A stretch of 64,000 nucleotides of DNA from Cohnella lupini (GCF_003386205.1 NZ_QRDY01000014.1:62001-126000), one strand, 5' to 3'. Counted from the stretch's first letter, positions 27,260-38,144 are shown. The notes: generated by a model from the letters alone, not told the origin. Numbers and translations: made by a program.

Positions 27260-28062
27260 GGGGCTGTCCCAAAAGGTCAAAAATTTGACCTAAGGGGCAA
27301 GCCCTTTTGTCTTTAGTTAGACAAACAAAAAGAAACCGTTCTTTAGTAAAATGGAAGTGTCGAGCAACCATTACTAAAGGAGAGGTTTCTTTGTACATTC
27401 AATATACCATGGACCAACTTACCCTGCCAATGGATCTCGAGGAAGATATCCCTTCAAAACACCTCGTTCGTGTCGTCAACGAAGCTGTTAATCGAATCGA
27501 CGACAGCCTCTTCGCTGCTGCCTATCCCGGTGGCGGACGAGACAGCTATCACCCCAAGATGCTTACCAAAGTTATCATCTACGCCTATACACAGCGGATC
27601 TACTCTTCCCGTCAGATCATGGCAGAAAAATATCAGCAAACTCGACAATTGGCAGTACGACGAAACGGAAGATACATGGACATGCGCGGCTGGCCGCAAG
27701 CTAAACTCTCGCTATGAAAGTAAGGAAACGACGGAAAGCGGATATGAAATTCGAAAGAGGCACTATCGAAGCGAGAACTGCGAAGACTGCCCACTCAAGA
27801 TAGCATGCAAGAAGGCGCAAGGGAATCGGGAAATTAGCGTTAGCTTGAGGTATCAGCAATTCAAACAGCAAGCAAGAGAGAAGCTGAGGTCGGATGGCTT
27901 TCGCTTGCCCACAATTTGCTAAAGAAGGCAGCAGTCAATCAAAAATACGAAATGACGGCGCAGGGATAGGCTTCCTACGCCGTCATTTTTCAATTCACAC
28001 GTTTTTTCCTCGAGAGAGCTGAACTCTCAAAGTGAGCTAATTCTTACTTTTGAGACAGCCTC
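27260..28062 (+). mobile_element. Internally deleted IS1182-family element
   Basis: Terminal inverted repeats GGGCTGTCCCAAAAGG (left, 27261-27276) and AGGCTGTCTCAAAAGT (right, reverse complement of 28046-28061) match at 13 of 16 positions. A subterminal palindrome AGGTCAAA-AA-TTTGACCT lies just inside the left end. The element is about 800 bp, far shorter than an intact IS1182 copy, because the middle of the transposase gene is missing. No obvious target duplication is visible. It starts nine bases behind the stop of the SLH gene. Confidence 0.8.
27391..27922 (+). pseudogene. IS1182-type transposase remnant
   Basis: The N-terminal part (from TTG 27391, AAAGGAGAGG upstream) reads QYTMDQLTLPMDLEEDIPSK and DSYHPKMLTKVIIYAYTQRIYSSRQI, typical of IS1182 transposases. 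At about 27615-27640 the frame switches to a C-terminal segment with the EDTWTCAAGRKLNSRYESKE and CEDCPLKIACKK cysteine motif. The catalytic DDE core between them is deleted, and the C-terminus stops early (FRLPTIC). Not functional. Confidence 0.85.
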
Positions 28063-28233
28063 TTATTTTGTCTCAAAGCTAATCTCGTTTACTATGTCAT
28101 TTCAACCGAATATCCCAAATAATTAGTCATTGTTGTCTCACAAACCTTGCCATTTTTCTTGCAAACAGGCCGTTTTTGTCCCATTTTCTATTAATGCTTC
28201 ATATCTTGGAGTTAACGTACCTGTCAAGTTGAA
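28063..28233. other. AT-rich spacer between IS remnant and alpha-galactosidase
   Basis: About 170 bases with no recognisable gene. It contains two further GTCTCA(A/C)AA fragments resembling the IS end, suggesting an older IS scar. No strong terminator for the alpha-galactosidase gene is seen here. Confidence 0.4.
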
Positions 28234-30360
28234 TCAAGAGGTTTCCGTAATTTTAACCAGTTTGCTGGCCAAATCTGACCGCAGGTCGAGATCAATCCCC
28301 CGATTCATCAGCGCGCTTCCGCTTAACGGCTGCTCGAAGCCGGAGACTTGGTAGAGAGCATCGCGTTTCAGACCGCGTAAATAGACACGAGGGAACGGGT
28401 TTTGAAATTTTTGCGAATGCATCAGTGCGAAGAGCACGGATTCGCGCCGATCGGCTGTTACGTACTGCACAGCGGTCGCATTGCCCGCTCTTGGCGAGAT
28501 CAAGCGATATTGGTCGCCCTTCTGAACGATGTGGCGGATCGCCTTGTATTCCTTCACCCAGAGGCGTGATTCCTCTAGCTCCTCCTCGGACCAGTTCAGC
28601 AAGTTGCCGCCGATGCCCAGTGAGCCCATCATGGCGGAATGGAACCGGTAAGAGACGGAAGCCGCACGGTTTCTCACCCACTTGCCTGCATCGGCAACCC
28701 AGCACATCATCGCTTGGGCAGAATACGCGAACGAATATCCCTCTTGGATGAAGAGGCGCTCATAGGGATCGGTATTGTCGCTTGTCCACACTTGGTCGGT
28801 TAGTTGCATGATGCCCAGATCGATCCGTCCGCCCCCGCCGGAGCATGCCTCAAAGGCGACCTCCGGATGTTTGGCGCGCAGATTATGGAGAATGTTGTAC
28901 AGCCCTTGTACGTGACGTACCCATATTTCCTTTTGGATTTCCGTCGGTGCTTCCAGCCAGCCGACTTCGCTGAGGGAGCGATTCATATCCCATTTCACAA
29001 ACGAGATATTGTTCTCGCTCAGTAATTTATCCATCATTTCGCCAATAAAGGCCTGCACCTCTAATTTGGCGACATTGAGTACCAATTGGTTTCTGCTCTC
29101 TGTACGCGGACGGTTAGGGAAATGATAAACCCAATCCGGATAGGCTCTGTACAGGTTACTATCCGGATTCACCATCTCGGGTTCAACCCAGATGCCAAAC
29201 TTCATGCCAAGCGCTTCTACTTTGTCGATGAGCGGCTTTAGTCCGTTCGGAAATTTCGCCGGGTTGACCGTCCAGTCGCCGAGTCCGGCGCGGTCATGAT
29301 TGCGCTCGCCAAACCAGCCGTCGTCAATAACGAACAACTCCACACCCATATCTGCCGCTTTCTCAGCCAATTTCGTCTGTCCTTCTTCGTTGACATCGAA
29401 GTAGGTTGCTTCCCATGAATTGTACAATACGGGACGCAAACCTTCGGAGTTCGGCTTAGGCAGTACGTGTTCGCGTTGGTAACGATGGAAATTGCGGCTC
29501 GCTTCACCGAAGCCCCCTCTAGTAAAACCGCCTACGAAAGCAGGCGTCTGGAACGTGGTCCCACCGGCCAGATGCCAAGAGAAGTCAAAGTCATGTACCC
29601 CGCCGCTTACCTGCAGCAGCTTGAACGGGCTGTACTCGACCGCAATTTTCCAGTTGCCGCTCCACGCGAGCGCTCCAAACCATACTTCGCCGTAATCCTC
29701 TGTTGCAGTTCCCCGATCGATGGCAAACCACGGGTTAGCCTGACAACCGGTATTCCCGCGTCTGCTCTCCATTATCTTTTTCCCTGGGGTGATCTCGTCC
29801 TGATAAATTTGGGTTTCTTCGATCCATTTGCCCGCTAGATGAGTCAGTCTGTAATGATCGCCTCTGGGCACATGCCATGTCGCCGAAAGTGATTGATCCA
29901 ATTTAATCGGCTGTTCGCCTGTATTTTCGATTACGGCAAATCGCTCCATGATGTCGTGCTTAGGAAAGAGACGGTAATGCAGATGCACGAGCAGCGGATA
30001 GACAGTGTCCTTCAATACAATGATCAGTTCTTCGCATTCGTCGCCTTCGACCATCCGATGTTCGCTGTACACTAACCTGGTGTCCCGAACTTGATCCGGG
30101 AAGGTTGCTTTCAGACAAGGCTCGTAGTAGTACATCCCACCCCATGCCGGAAATTCCTGCTGAATGATGCCCCCCGAGGGCTCGAAGGATGAATGGTGGA
30201 TCGCTGCTTTATTCGGAGCAGGCAGGTCTGTTATAAAAGGAATTTTGGAACCATAGTAAAGATGCTGCAAAGTGCCGTTCTCATGAATGCCCAAGCCATA
30301 CGATAAGGTTGTCCCTTGAAGAAGCCAGCGAGATGTTTCTTTGTCATACAACAATGCCAA
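28234..30360 (-). CDS. Alpha-galactosidase, GH36
   Basis: Hydrolyses alpha-1,6-galactosides (melibiose, raffinose, stachyose), probably in the cytoplasm as no signal peptide is present. Full GH36 architecture: N-terminal supersandwich, catalytic barrel with LYNSWEATYFDVNEEGQ, VIDDGWFGERN, GIWVEPEMVNPDS, nucleophile in FVKWDMNRS (Asp458 from this start), EACSGGGGRIDLG, and acid/base in WTSDNTDPYERL (Asp528), then a C-terminal beta domain. GTG at 30375 lacks a ribosome-binding site. TTG at 30360 has GTGAGG ahead and gives the usual start ALLYDKETSRWLLQG. Divergent from a LacI regulator that likely controls it. Confidence 0.94.
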   Translation of the reverse strand: MALLYDKETSRWLLQGTTLSYGLGIHENGTLQHLYYGSKIPFITDLPAPNKAAIHHSSFEPSGGIIQQEFPAWGGMYYYEPCLKATFPDQVRDTRLVYSEHRMVEGDECEELIIVLKDTVYPLLVHLHYRLFPKHDIMERFAVIENTGEQPIKLDQSLSATWHVPRGDHYRLTHLAGKWIEETQIYQDEITPGKKIMESRRGNTGCQANPWFAIDRGTATEDYGEVWFGALAWSGNWKIAVEYSPFKLLQVSGGVHDFDFSWHLAGGTTFQTPAFVGGFTRGGFGEASRNFHRYQREHVLPKPNSEGLRPVLYNSWEATYFDVNEEGQTKLAEKAADMGVELFVIDDGWFGERNHDRAGLGDWTVNPAKFPNGLKPLIDKVEALGMKFGIWVEPEMVNPDSNLYRAYPDWVYHFPNRPRTESRNQLVLNVAKLEVQAFIGEMMDKLLSENNISFVKWDMNRSLSEVGWLEAPTEIQKEIWVRHVQGLYNILHNLRAKHPEVAFEACSGGGGRIDLGIMQLTDQVWTSDNTDPYERLFIQEGYSFAYSAQAMMCWVADAGKWVRNRAASVSYRFHSAMMGSLGIGGNLLNWSEEELEESRLWVKEYKAIRHIVQKGDQYRLISPRAGNATAVQYVTADRRESVLFALMHSQKFQNPFPRVYLRGLKRDALYQVSGFEQPLSGSALMNRGIDLDLRSDLASKLVKITETS

Positions 30361-30468
30361 TTCTATTCGCCTCACTTTAGTGAATATTTACTTAATGAAT
30401 ATAAAATAATTGAGTGAAAAAAGAAATATTATTTTGATTTTAGACTAAAACTAATGATAAAATCAAGA

Positions 30469-30482
30469 AGAAAGCGCTTTTC
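30469..30482. promoter_or_regulatory. cre-like site (AAAGCGCTTT palindrome)
   Basis: AGAAAGCGCTTTTC contains a perfect 10-bp palindrome and matches the CcpA cre consensus at 9 of 12 defined positions. It lies between the divergent alpha-galactosidase and LacI genes. It could serve CcpA or the adjacent LacI-family protein. Confidence 0.5.
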
Positions 30483-30540
30483 AGCATGAAAATGTAAAAA
30501 TGGTTGCGTATAAAGCAAGGTGCTGATATGATTGTAACAC

Positions 30541-30559
30541 TGAAATAAATATTATTTCA
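30541..30559. promoter_or_regulatory. 19-bp palindrome in divergent promoter region
   Basis: TGAAATAA-ATA-TTATTTCA, perfect inverted repeat about 90 bases ahead of the LacI start. A related half-site (GAAATATTATTTT) occurs at about 30424-30436, closer to the alpha-galactosidase. Candidate operator pair for looping repression. Confidence 0.4.
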
Positions 30560-30617
30560 CTGAATATTGTACAGGATGTACTTTAATAGATAACTTTCGT
30601 GATATCATTTACAATAA

Positions 30618-31658
<1,041 letters not shown>

Positions 31659-31835
31659 TAAATGCGGGGAATTAGAGGGGGTGAGTGAGATGTAACTTTA
31701 GGTGAATTGCCTTAATAGACATAGTGGTCTTAGGAGAGGTCATACTTTGCGTTTTTAATTACATTATTTAACTAAAACACAAAAGTATTCCATTAATGTC
31801 TCATCACAAAAAAAGTGACGCGGGGTGCATATCAA

Positions 31836-33242
31836 ATGAGTAAATCGAAATCGCTTTCATTACTTACCTTCTTCCTTGTTTTGGTATTTTCTTTGGCTGC
31901 TTGCAGCAGCGGAAACAATAACAACGGCGCCGCGGAAACGACTCCAGCCTCCCAAAGCGCGACCGCTGAAGCTCCGGTTAGCAGCGAACCTTCCGCATCC
32001 GAAGTAGCTCCCGCAGAAGAAACCTACGACTTGGGCGGGCGGGAAATCGTTATCTCACACTGGTGGGACGATACGCCGAATGCGGATACGCCTGCTGGCG
32101 AAGAAAGATTGAAGCGGATAAGTGAAGTCGAGAAAAAATATAACGTCAAGATTAAGTACGTCAATACGGATTGGGACACTTATGCCGAGAAGATCACTAC
32201 CTCCGTTATGGCTGGGGCGCCACTTGCAGATATCGTGTACATACCCTCGAATACTCCACAGACTCTGATTAAGGGAGGATACATTGTACCACTGGATGAT
32301 TATATGAATGTCCAGGAAGAGACCAAACTCTCCGATGAGATAATCAAGGCAGCCAGCTATGGGACAGGCAAAACGTATGGCTTCCTGACTGCTCCGCCAC
32401 TCTTCGATAATAAAGGCTTGCTCTATAACAAGCGGATTTTTGAAGAATCCGGTCTTCCGACGCCGGAGGAAGACATTAAAAATGGTACGTGGAATTGGGA
32501 CACCTTCGTTGATGTGCTCAAAAAGCTGACGATAAGCAAAAGCGGCAGCGGCGAGATTGATCAGTGGGGGCTTACCGGTTCTGCCCATTCAGTAGGTACT
32601 CCTTTGATTTATGCTAACGGCGGTTCCCTTTACGACGAGACAACACAGAAGGTTGTTGCCGATTCTCCTGAAGTCATAGAAGCTCTTGAGTTCCAGAACA
32701 AACTGTACAATGAATACAAAGTATTCAAACGCGATGAAGGTAACGATTGGGAGGATCCTGCGAGATATTTCACAGAAGGAAAAGTTGCGTTCTATCCAAC
32801 AGGGATTTTTGAAATTGAGCCTCGTTTCCTGGCTAACATGAAAGATGGATACGGCTTCGTTCCATGGCCGAATGGGCCAAAAGCCAAAAGCGCCGATTTC
32901 GTTATGGGACTGAACCAAATGCACGTATATGCGATTCCTCGCGGGGTTGAAGATCCGAAGACCGTCTACAAGATTTGGGAAGACCTGCAAAATTTCGATA
33001 CCATCGACGAGGACAATCGCACGCTCGCTGAATCCTATTTCAGCGATGAAGATTCCGTCAACGAAGCTATGAATACGTTTAAGATTGCGAAGTACGAACT
33101 GATTAGCGGGTTCGGAATCGAAGAAGCAATGGGGCAGCTGTACAGAGATGTCGTAGATGGAAAAGTAACGCCGGCAGCAGGGATCGCACAAGTGCTTCCG
33201 ACGATGCAGGCTAGTACGGACAAAATAGTGAAGGGCAACTAG
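31836..33242 (+). CDS. ABC sugar-binding lipoprotein (family 1)
   Basis: Extracytoplasmic solute receptor of a carbohydrate importer. Lipoprotein signal with lipobox LAAC (Cys23), Ser/Ala/Pro-rich tether (about 25-65), then a family 1 binding fold: GREIVISHWWDDTPNADTP, PLADIVYIPSN, GYIVPLDDYMNVQ, YGFLTAPPLFDNKGLLYNKRIFEESG, and AFYPTGIFEIEP. Chosen start ATG 31836 with GGGGTG upstream. First gene of the long transporter cluster and followed by a stable hairpin, consistent with high expression relative to the permeases. Substrate unknown. Confidence 0.92.
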   Translation: MSKSKSLSLLTFFLVLVFSLAACSSGNNNNGAAETTPASQSATAEAPVSSEPSASEVAPAEETYDLGGREIVISHWWDDTPNADTPAGEERLKRISEVEKKYNVKIKYVNTDWDTYAEKITTSVMAGAPLADIVYIPSNTPQTLIKGGYIVPLDDYMNVQEETKLSDEIIKAASYGTGKTYGFLTAPPLFDNKGLLYNKRIFEESGLPTPEEDIKNGTWNWDTFVDVLKKLTISKSGSGEIDQWGLTGSAHSVGTPLIYANGGSLYDETTQKVVADSPEVIEALEFQNKLYNEYKVFKRDEGNDWEDPARYFTEGKVAFYPTGIFEIEPRFLANMKDGYGFVPWPNGPKAKSADFVMGLNQMHVYAIPRGVEDPKTVYKIWEDLQNFDTIDEDNRTLAESYFSDEDSVNEAMNTFKIAKYELISGFGIEEAMGQLYRDVVDGKVTPAAGIAQVLPTMQASTDKIVKGN

Positions 33243-33261
33243 AAACCGGGAACAAATGGGA

Positions 33262-33296
33262 GCAGAATGCCCGGGCAATCTGTCCGGGCATTCTGC
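33262..33296 (+). terminator. GC-rich intercistronic hairpin after SBP gene
   Basis: Perfect 13-bp stem GCAGAATGCCCGG / CCGGGCATTCTGC with a nine-base loop, no proper T run. More likely an mRNA 3'-stabilising or partial termination structure than a full terminator. Confidence 0.7.
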
Positions 33297-33355
33297 TTCT
33301 AGAGTCGTACATGCCAAGGCGATAAATATTTCTGCAGGCAGGGGATGCGTTGATC

Positions 33356-36265
33356 ATGACTAAAACGTTTCGCATTGCCGTCGCGCTGACAATCCTGTGC
33401 ACGATTGTGTTTCCCATTAAAGGAGGGAAAAACAGCTGGCGGCAGGTTCATGCGGCGGGTGAGAACAAGTCCATTCAACTGGAGAGCATAGAAGCTTTGC
33501 AAGCGGACAGCTATGACCATTATTTGCGGCAGCATCAGGATGCGCGCAGACCAGACCATCAAATCGTGATTCACGGCAGCGATTACAGCCGGTTCGACGG
33601 CGCGGAGCCGAGGGAAATAAGCACGGCAGGAGACAGACAGGGGAGCTTTGTCGAGACCTACGACACGGGTTCCATCTCGTGGGAGGTATCGGTTCCCGAA
33701 GACGGCCTGTACAATATGACGCTTCGCTATTACACGATTGAAGGCAAATCGTCATCCGTGGAGAGGCAACTGCTCATTGACGGCGCTCTGCCGTTCGCAG
33801 GCGCAAGAAGCTTCCTTTTTCCGCGAATTTGGACGAACGAGAAGACGCAAGTCGAACAGGATAACCAAGGGAATGATATCCGCCCCCGCCAAATCGAAAC
33901 CTCCGGCTGGCAGGAACTTCCTTTCCGGGATGCGGAAGGCTATCACGCGGAGCCATATGCCTTTTATCTATCATCCGGCAAGCATACCCTTACGCTGGTT
34001 TCCATGAAGGAGCCGGTCATTGTCGACACGATTGAAATCGGCCAAATCGACGAGCCGCCCACTTACGAAGAGATAAAGCAACGCTATCGGGAGCAGGGCC
34101 TTCAAGAGGCGGATGGCCGGCTGATTAAAGTGCAGGGTGAGGACGCGATCTACAAATCTTCGCCGATCCTGTATCCGACCACGGACCGTTCCAGTCCGAG
34201 CACCCAGCCGAAGTCGGTTTCGCAGATTCGTATCAATACAATAGGCGGTAATAACTGGCGTTTGCCGGGCGATACGATAACGTGGAAGATCGATGTGCCT
34301 GCGGATGGTCTTTACAAACTGGGTTTGAAGAGCAGGCAGGAATTGTTGCGCGGGGTGTACTCGACTAGAACCTTGTACATTGATAATGAAATCCCCTTTC
34401 AGGAAATGAAGGAAATCTCTTTCAACTATTCGAGCGATTGGAAGATGATTACGCTGGGCAACGTGCAGGAGCCGTATCTGTTCTATCTGACGGCAGGGAG
34501 TCATGAATTGAAGCTGGAGGTCAGCCTCGGTTCGATTGCGCCGCTTATTCTTCAGGTGCAAGCCAGCATTCTGGAGCTCAATGACATGTACCGCAAAATT
34601 CGTATGATTACCGGCAGCGTTCCGGATCCGTTCCGGGACTACAATCTGGTCCAAAGAATTCCCGAGATGACCGAAGTTTTTCAAAAGCACAGCGAAATTC
34701 TGTATAGCGTTTCCAATCAACTGATCGAGATCACGGGCGAGAAAAGCGATAAGGTTGCGATTCTGACCAAAATGGCTTACCAGTTAGAGGATTTGGCCAA
34801 AAAGCCCGAGTCGGTGCAAACTCGCATGGAATCCTTTAAAACCAATGTCGGCGGCCTGGGAACCTGGATTATGCAGGTTAGAGAGCAGCCTTTGGAAATC
34901 GACTATATCGTTCTCGCTTCCCCTGAGCAGAAGATGCCGAAAGCGGCAGCGTCCTTTGCAAGCAAAGTCAAACACGAACTAACTACCTTGTTCAGTTCAT
35001 TCTCCACAGACTATAACAGCATCGGGAATACGAGTGAAAATGAAAGGGTTGTTACGGTGTGGGTCGGTACGGCCGGACGTGATCAGGCTCAGGTGTTGAA
35101 AGCGATGACTGACGATACATTTACAACGCAGACAGGAATTAGCGTTGATTTGAAGCTGGTCAATCCGAATGTGCTTATGCCCGCCACATTGTCAGGGCAA
35201 GGACCCGATGTTGCCATGCAAATCGCCAATGACATTCCGGTAAACTACGGGATGCGCAATGCGATTGTCGATTTGACACAATTCAGTGATTACGAACAGG
35301 TGGCTAGCCGGTTTCTCGATAGTGCGATTACCCCCTACAAGTTCCGGGGTGCCGTCTATGGATTGCCGGAGCAGCAATTGTTCCCGATGCTATTTTACCG
35401 TAAGGATATTCTGGAAGATCTCAAGTTGAATGTTCCGCAAACATGGGAAGACGTTTACAACATCATCCCGGTGTTGAAAAAGCAGCAAATGGAATTTGCT
35501 CTCCCCGTTCCGGCAACAACGGGCGTCTCCGTACTTGAACCAAGCAAGGCATTCGCTATGTTGCTGTACCAGTTGGATGGGCAATTTTACAACAAGGACG
35601 GAGAATCGAGCGCATTGGATTCGGAAGTTTCCATGCAGGCCTTCAAGAAATGGACGGATATTTACGTCAACTATAAATTACCGCTCGTGTTTGATTTGCC
35701 GACACGGTTTAGAACAGGTGAAATTCCGATGGCCATAACCGATTATAATTTCTACAATACGTTGTCTGTTTCTGCACCTGAAATAAGAGGTCTATGGGGA
35801 TTTGTCCCTGTTCCGGGGATTATGCAGTCCGACGGAACGATTAGACGTGACGTCTCGGGTAGCGGATCGGCCGTGATTATGCTGAATCAGGCCAAGGATA
35901 AGGATGCCGCTTGGGAGTTTATGAAGTGGTGGACGAGCAAAGATACGCAGGTTCGCTTTGGAAGAGAGATGGAAGCGTTGCTGGGTGCATCCGCACGTTA
36001 TCCGACCGCGAATATCGAAGCGCTGGAGGAACTGCCTTGGCCGACCGAAGATATTCGGAACTTGAAACAGCAATGGCAGTGGGTGAAGGGAATACCGGAA
36101 GTGCCAGGTGGCTACTATACCGGGCGCAGTCTCGACAATGCCTTCAGGGAAGTGACCAATAACAAGACGAATACGAGGGATGCCTTGTACGATTATGTAG
36201 AAGAGATCAATCGAGAGCTTGAATTCAAGCAACAAGAAATCAATCTGAATCAGAGTCGGAGGTGA
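33356..36265 (+). CDS. Solute-binding protein fused to carbohydrate-module-like domains (969 aa)
   Basis: Exported protein with a signal peptide (RIAVALTILCTIVFPIKGG) but no lipobox. Residues of about 60-235 and 265-400 form two similar beta-sandwich modules of CBM type. Each has an ISWEVSVPEDGLYNMTLRYYT / ITWKIDVPADGLYKLGLKSR strand pattern followed by YxxYLSSGKHTLTL / YLFYLTAGSHELKLEV. Residues 405-545 are helical. From about 560 on a family 1 solute-binding fold appears (VVTVWVGTAGRDQAQVLKAM, GQGPDVAMQIANDIPVNYG, PMLFYRKDILEDL, WEFMKWWTSKDTQVRFGREM). ATG 33356 is preferred (AGGGGATG upstream). The carbohydrate modules may tether the receptor to polymer; substrate unknown. Confidence 0.85.
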   Translation: MTKTFRIAVALTILCTIVFPIKGGKNSWRQVHAAGENKSIQLESIEALQADSYDHYLRQHQDARRPDHQIVIHGSDYSRFDGAEPREISTAGDRQGSFVETYDTGSISWEVSVPEDGLYNMTLRYYTIEGKSSSVERQLLIDGALPFAGARSFLFPRIWTNEKTQVEQDNQGNDIRPRQIETSGWQELPFRDAEGYHAEPYAFYLSSGKHTLTLVSMKEPVIVDTIEIGQIDEPPTYEEIKQRYREQGLQEADGRLIKVQGEDAIYKSSPILYPTTDRSSPSTQPKSVSQIRINTIGGNNWRLPGDTITWKIDVPADGLYKLGLKSRQELLRGVYSTRTLYIDNEIPFQEMKEISFNYSSDWKMITLGNVQEPYLFYLTAGSHELKLEVSLGSIAPLILQVQASILELNDMYRKIRMITGSVPDPFRDYNLVQRIPEMTEVFQKHSEILYSVSNQLIEITGEKSDKVAILTKMAYQLEDLAKKPESVQTRMESFKTNVGGLGTWIMQVREQPLEIDYIVLASPEQKMPKAAASFASKVKHELTTLFSSFSTDYNSIGNTSENERVVTVWVGTAGRDQAQVLKAMTDDTFTTQTGISVDLKLVNPNVLMPATLSGQGPDVAMQIANDIPVNYGMRNAIVDLTQFSDYEQVASRFLDSAITPYKFRGAVYGLPEQQLFPMLFYRKDILEDLKLNVPQTWEDVYNIIPVLKKQQMEFALPVPATTGVSVLEPSKAFAMLLYQLDGQFYNKDGESSALDSEVSMQAFKKWTDIYVNYKLPLVFDLPTRFRTGEIPMAITDYNFYNTLSVSAPEIRGLWGFVPVPGIMQSDGTIRRDVSGSGSAVIMLNQAKDKDAAWEFMKWWTSKDTQVRFGREMEALLGASARYPTANIEALEELPWPTEDIRNLKQQWQWVKGIPEVPGGYYTGRSLDNAFREVTNNKTNTRDALYDYVEEINRELEFKQQEINLNQSRR

Positions 36266-36270
36266 ACAGA

Positions 36271-37248
36271 TTGCGGCATTCTGATGCATTGCCGACAATG
36301 GTCAACGAGCCTTCGCGTCAGAGAGGTATTGGCGCCAAGTCCAAACCTGGCAAGCTCAAGTCTACAATGATCCGATTAAAGAACGACAAACATCTTTATG
36401 TGCTAATGGCGCCATATATGGTTCTATTCTTTCTATTCACCGTGCTTCCGGTTGTGCTGTCAGTGCTCATCAGTTTTACGTATTTCAACATGCTGGAGTT
36501 TCCGCGCTGGGCGGGATGGAGCAACTATACCCGGTTGTTGCTTGACGACGATGTCTTTCTCATTGCTTTGAAAAATACGATTATATTCGCCGTCATTACC
36601 GGTCCGATCAGTTACATTGCCTGCTTTGTGTTCGCTTGGCTGATCAACGAGCTGCGCCCGAAAGCTCGGGCCCTTATGACGCTCGTATTTTATGGACCGT
36701 CGATTTCCGGGAATATCTATTTCATCTGGCAAATCATGTTCTCCGGCGATTCTTACGGTATTGTGAACGGCTTCCTGATGAGATTCGGGTTTATCAACGA
36801 ACCGATCCTCTGGTTTCAAAATCCGCAATATACGCTCGGAATTATTATTGTTGTGCAGCTGTGGCTCAGCCTGGGGACCAGTTTCCTGGCTTTCATAGCC
36901 GGTTTGCAAACGGTGGACAAGACGCTGTTCGAGGCCGGGGCGATGGACGGCATCCGCAACCGCTGGCAAGAACTGTGGTATATCACGCTGCCTTCCATGC
37001 GGCCGCAGCTGATGTTCGGGGCAGTTATTCAAATTACATCTTCGTTGGCGGTAGCGGAAGTAGCAATGAATTTGGCAGGCTTTCCGAGCGTACAGTATTC
37101 GGCGCATACAGTCGTCACACACCTGATCGATTACGGTACGCTCCGCTTCGAGATGGGCTACGCCTCCGCGATCGCCACCGTTCTGTTCATCATTATGCTT
37201 GGCACCAACTTAATTGTTCAGAAGCTGCTCAGCAAGGTGGGTGAATAG
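36271..37248 (+). CDS. ABC sugar permease, MalF type
   Basis: Membrane subunit of a carbohydrate importer with six helices and the EAA loop EAGAMDGIRNRWQELWYITLPSMRP, which docks to the ATPase. A basic cytoplasmic N-terminus of about 40 residues (RQRGIGAKSKPGKLKS) precedes the first helix. TTG at 36271 has CGGAGGTG six bases upstream; GTG 36262 would overlap the previous stop and lacks spacing. Sits directly behind the fused binding protein and before its MalG-type partner. Confidence 0.92.
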   Translation: MRHSDALPTMVNEPSRQRGIGAKSKPGKLKSTMIRLKNDKHLYVLMAPYMVLFFLFTVLPVVLSVLISFTYFNMLEFPRWAGWSNYTRLLLDDDVFLIALKNTIIFAVITGPISYIACFVFAWLINELRPKARALMTLVFYGPSISGNIYFIWQIMFSGDSYGIVNGFLMRFGFINEPILWFQNPQYTLGIIIVVQLWLSLGTSFLAFIAGLQTVDKTLFEAGAMDGIRNRWQELWYITLPSMRPQLMFGAVIQITSSLAVAEVAMNLAGFPSVQYSAHTVVTHLIDYGTLRFEMGYASAIATVLFIIMLGTNLIVQKLLSKVGE

Positions 37249-37259
37249 GATCAGTGAAA

Positions 37260-38129
37260 ATGACGCTTAATTTCAGATGGGGCGGGGAAAGAAGGATCAA
37301 CCGCTCGTGGCAGGTAGACGTTTTACTGTTTCTCTTACTAGGCTTGTTTGGAGCTTTCATGGTGATTCCATTGATCTATGTTATCAACAACGCCTTCAAG
37401 CCGCTCGATGAATTGTTCCTGTTTCCTCCTACCCTATTTGTTCGAAACCCAACGTTCAACAATTTTCCCGATCTGTTTCATCTGATGGCCAAATCGTGGG
37501 TACCCTTCTCGCGGTACATTTTCAATACCGTATTTATTACGTTGGCTGGAACCGTAGGGCACGTGTTGCTCGCCTCGGCAGCCGCCTACCCGTTGGCGAA
37601 ATACAAATTCATTGGATCCGGCACCTTGTTCTCCATCGTCGTTCTGTCGCTCATGTTCTCGCCGCAGGTGACTGCGATTCCGAACTATATGACGATGTCC
37701 TGGCTTGGGTGGATAGACACCTATTGGGCTGTCATTGTTCCGGCGTTTGCGTTCCCGCTTGGGCTCTATCTGATGAAGCAATTTATTGAACAGATTCCGA
37801 TAGCCTTGATCGAATCGGCCAAAATCGACGGAGCCAGCGAGTACCGCGTGTTCTGGAAGATCGTTATGCCGCTGGTCAAGCCGGCGTGGTTTACGCTCAT
37901 TATTCTATTGTTCCAGATGTTATGGGCGACAGACGGCGGTAACTTTATCTACAGCGAGGAGCTTAAGACAATGCACTATGCGATGGGGCAAATTATTCTT
38001 GGAGGAATTGCCCGGGCAGGTGTGGCGGCGGCGGTGGCGCTGCTCTTGATGATCGTTCCAATGGTGCTGTTCATCATCACCCAGAGCCAAATCATTCAGA
38101 CGATGGCAACTTCCGGAATGAAGGAATAG
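37260..38129 (+). CDS. ABC sugar permease, MalG type
   Basis: Second membrane subunit pairing with the preceding MalF-type protein. Six helices, EAA loop ESAKIDGASEYRVFWKIVMPLVKP and the C-terminal SQIIQTMATSGMKE tail typical of this family. ATG 37260 has AGGA nine bases upstream; GTG 37254 is possible. No ATPase gene accompanies the pair, so a shared MsmX-like ATPase is expected (family knowledge). Confidence 0.92.
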   Translation: MTLNFRWGGERRINRSWQVDVLLFLLLGLFGAFMVIPLIYVINNAFKPLDELFLFPPTLFVRNPTFNNFPDLFHLMAKSWVPFSRYIFNTVFITLAGTVGHVLLASAAAYPLAKYKFIGSGTLFSIVVLSLMFSPQVTAIPNYMTMSWLGWIDTYWAVIVPAFAFPLGLYLMKQFIEQIPIALIESAKIDGASEYRVFWKIVMPLVKPAWFTLIILLFQMLWATDGGNFIYSEELKTMHYAMGQIILGGIARAGVAAAVALLLMIVPMVLFIITQSQIIQTMATSGMKE

Positions 38130-38144
38130 GGCGGAGGGATAGCA

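Noticed and set aside
28130-28354. Short plus-strand ORF at the 3' end of the alpha-galactosidase
   Set aside because: Mostly antisense to the galactosidase and without coding signals.
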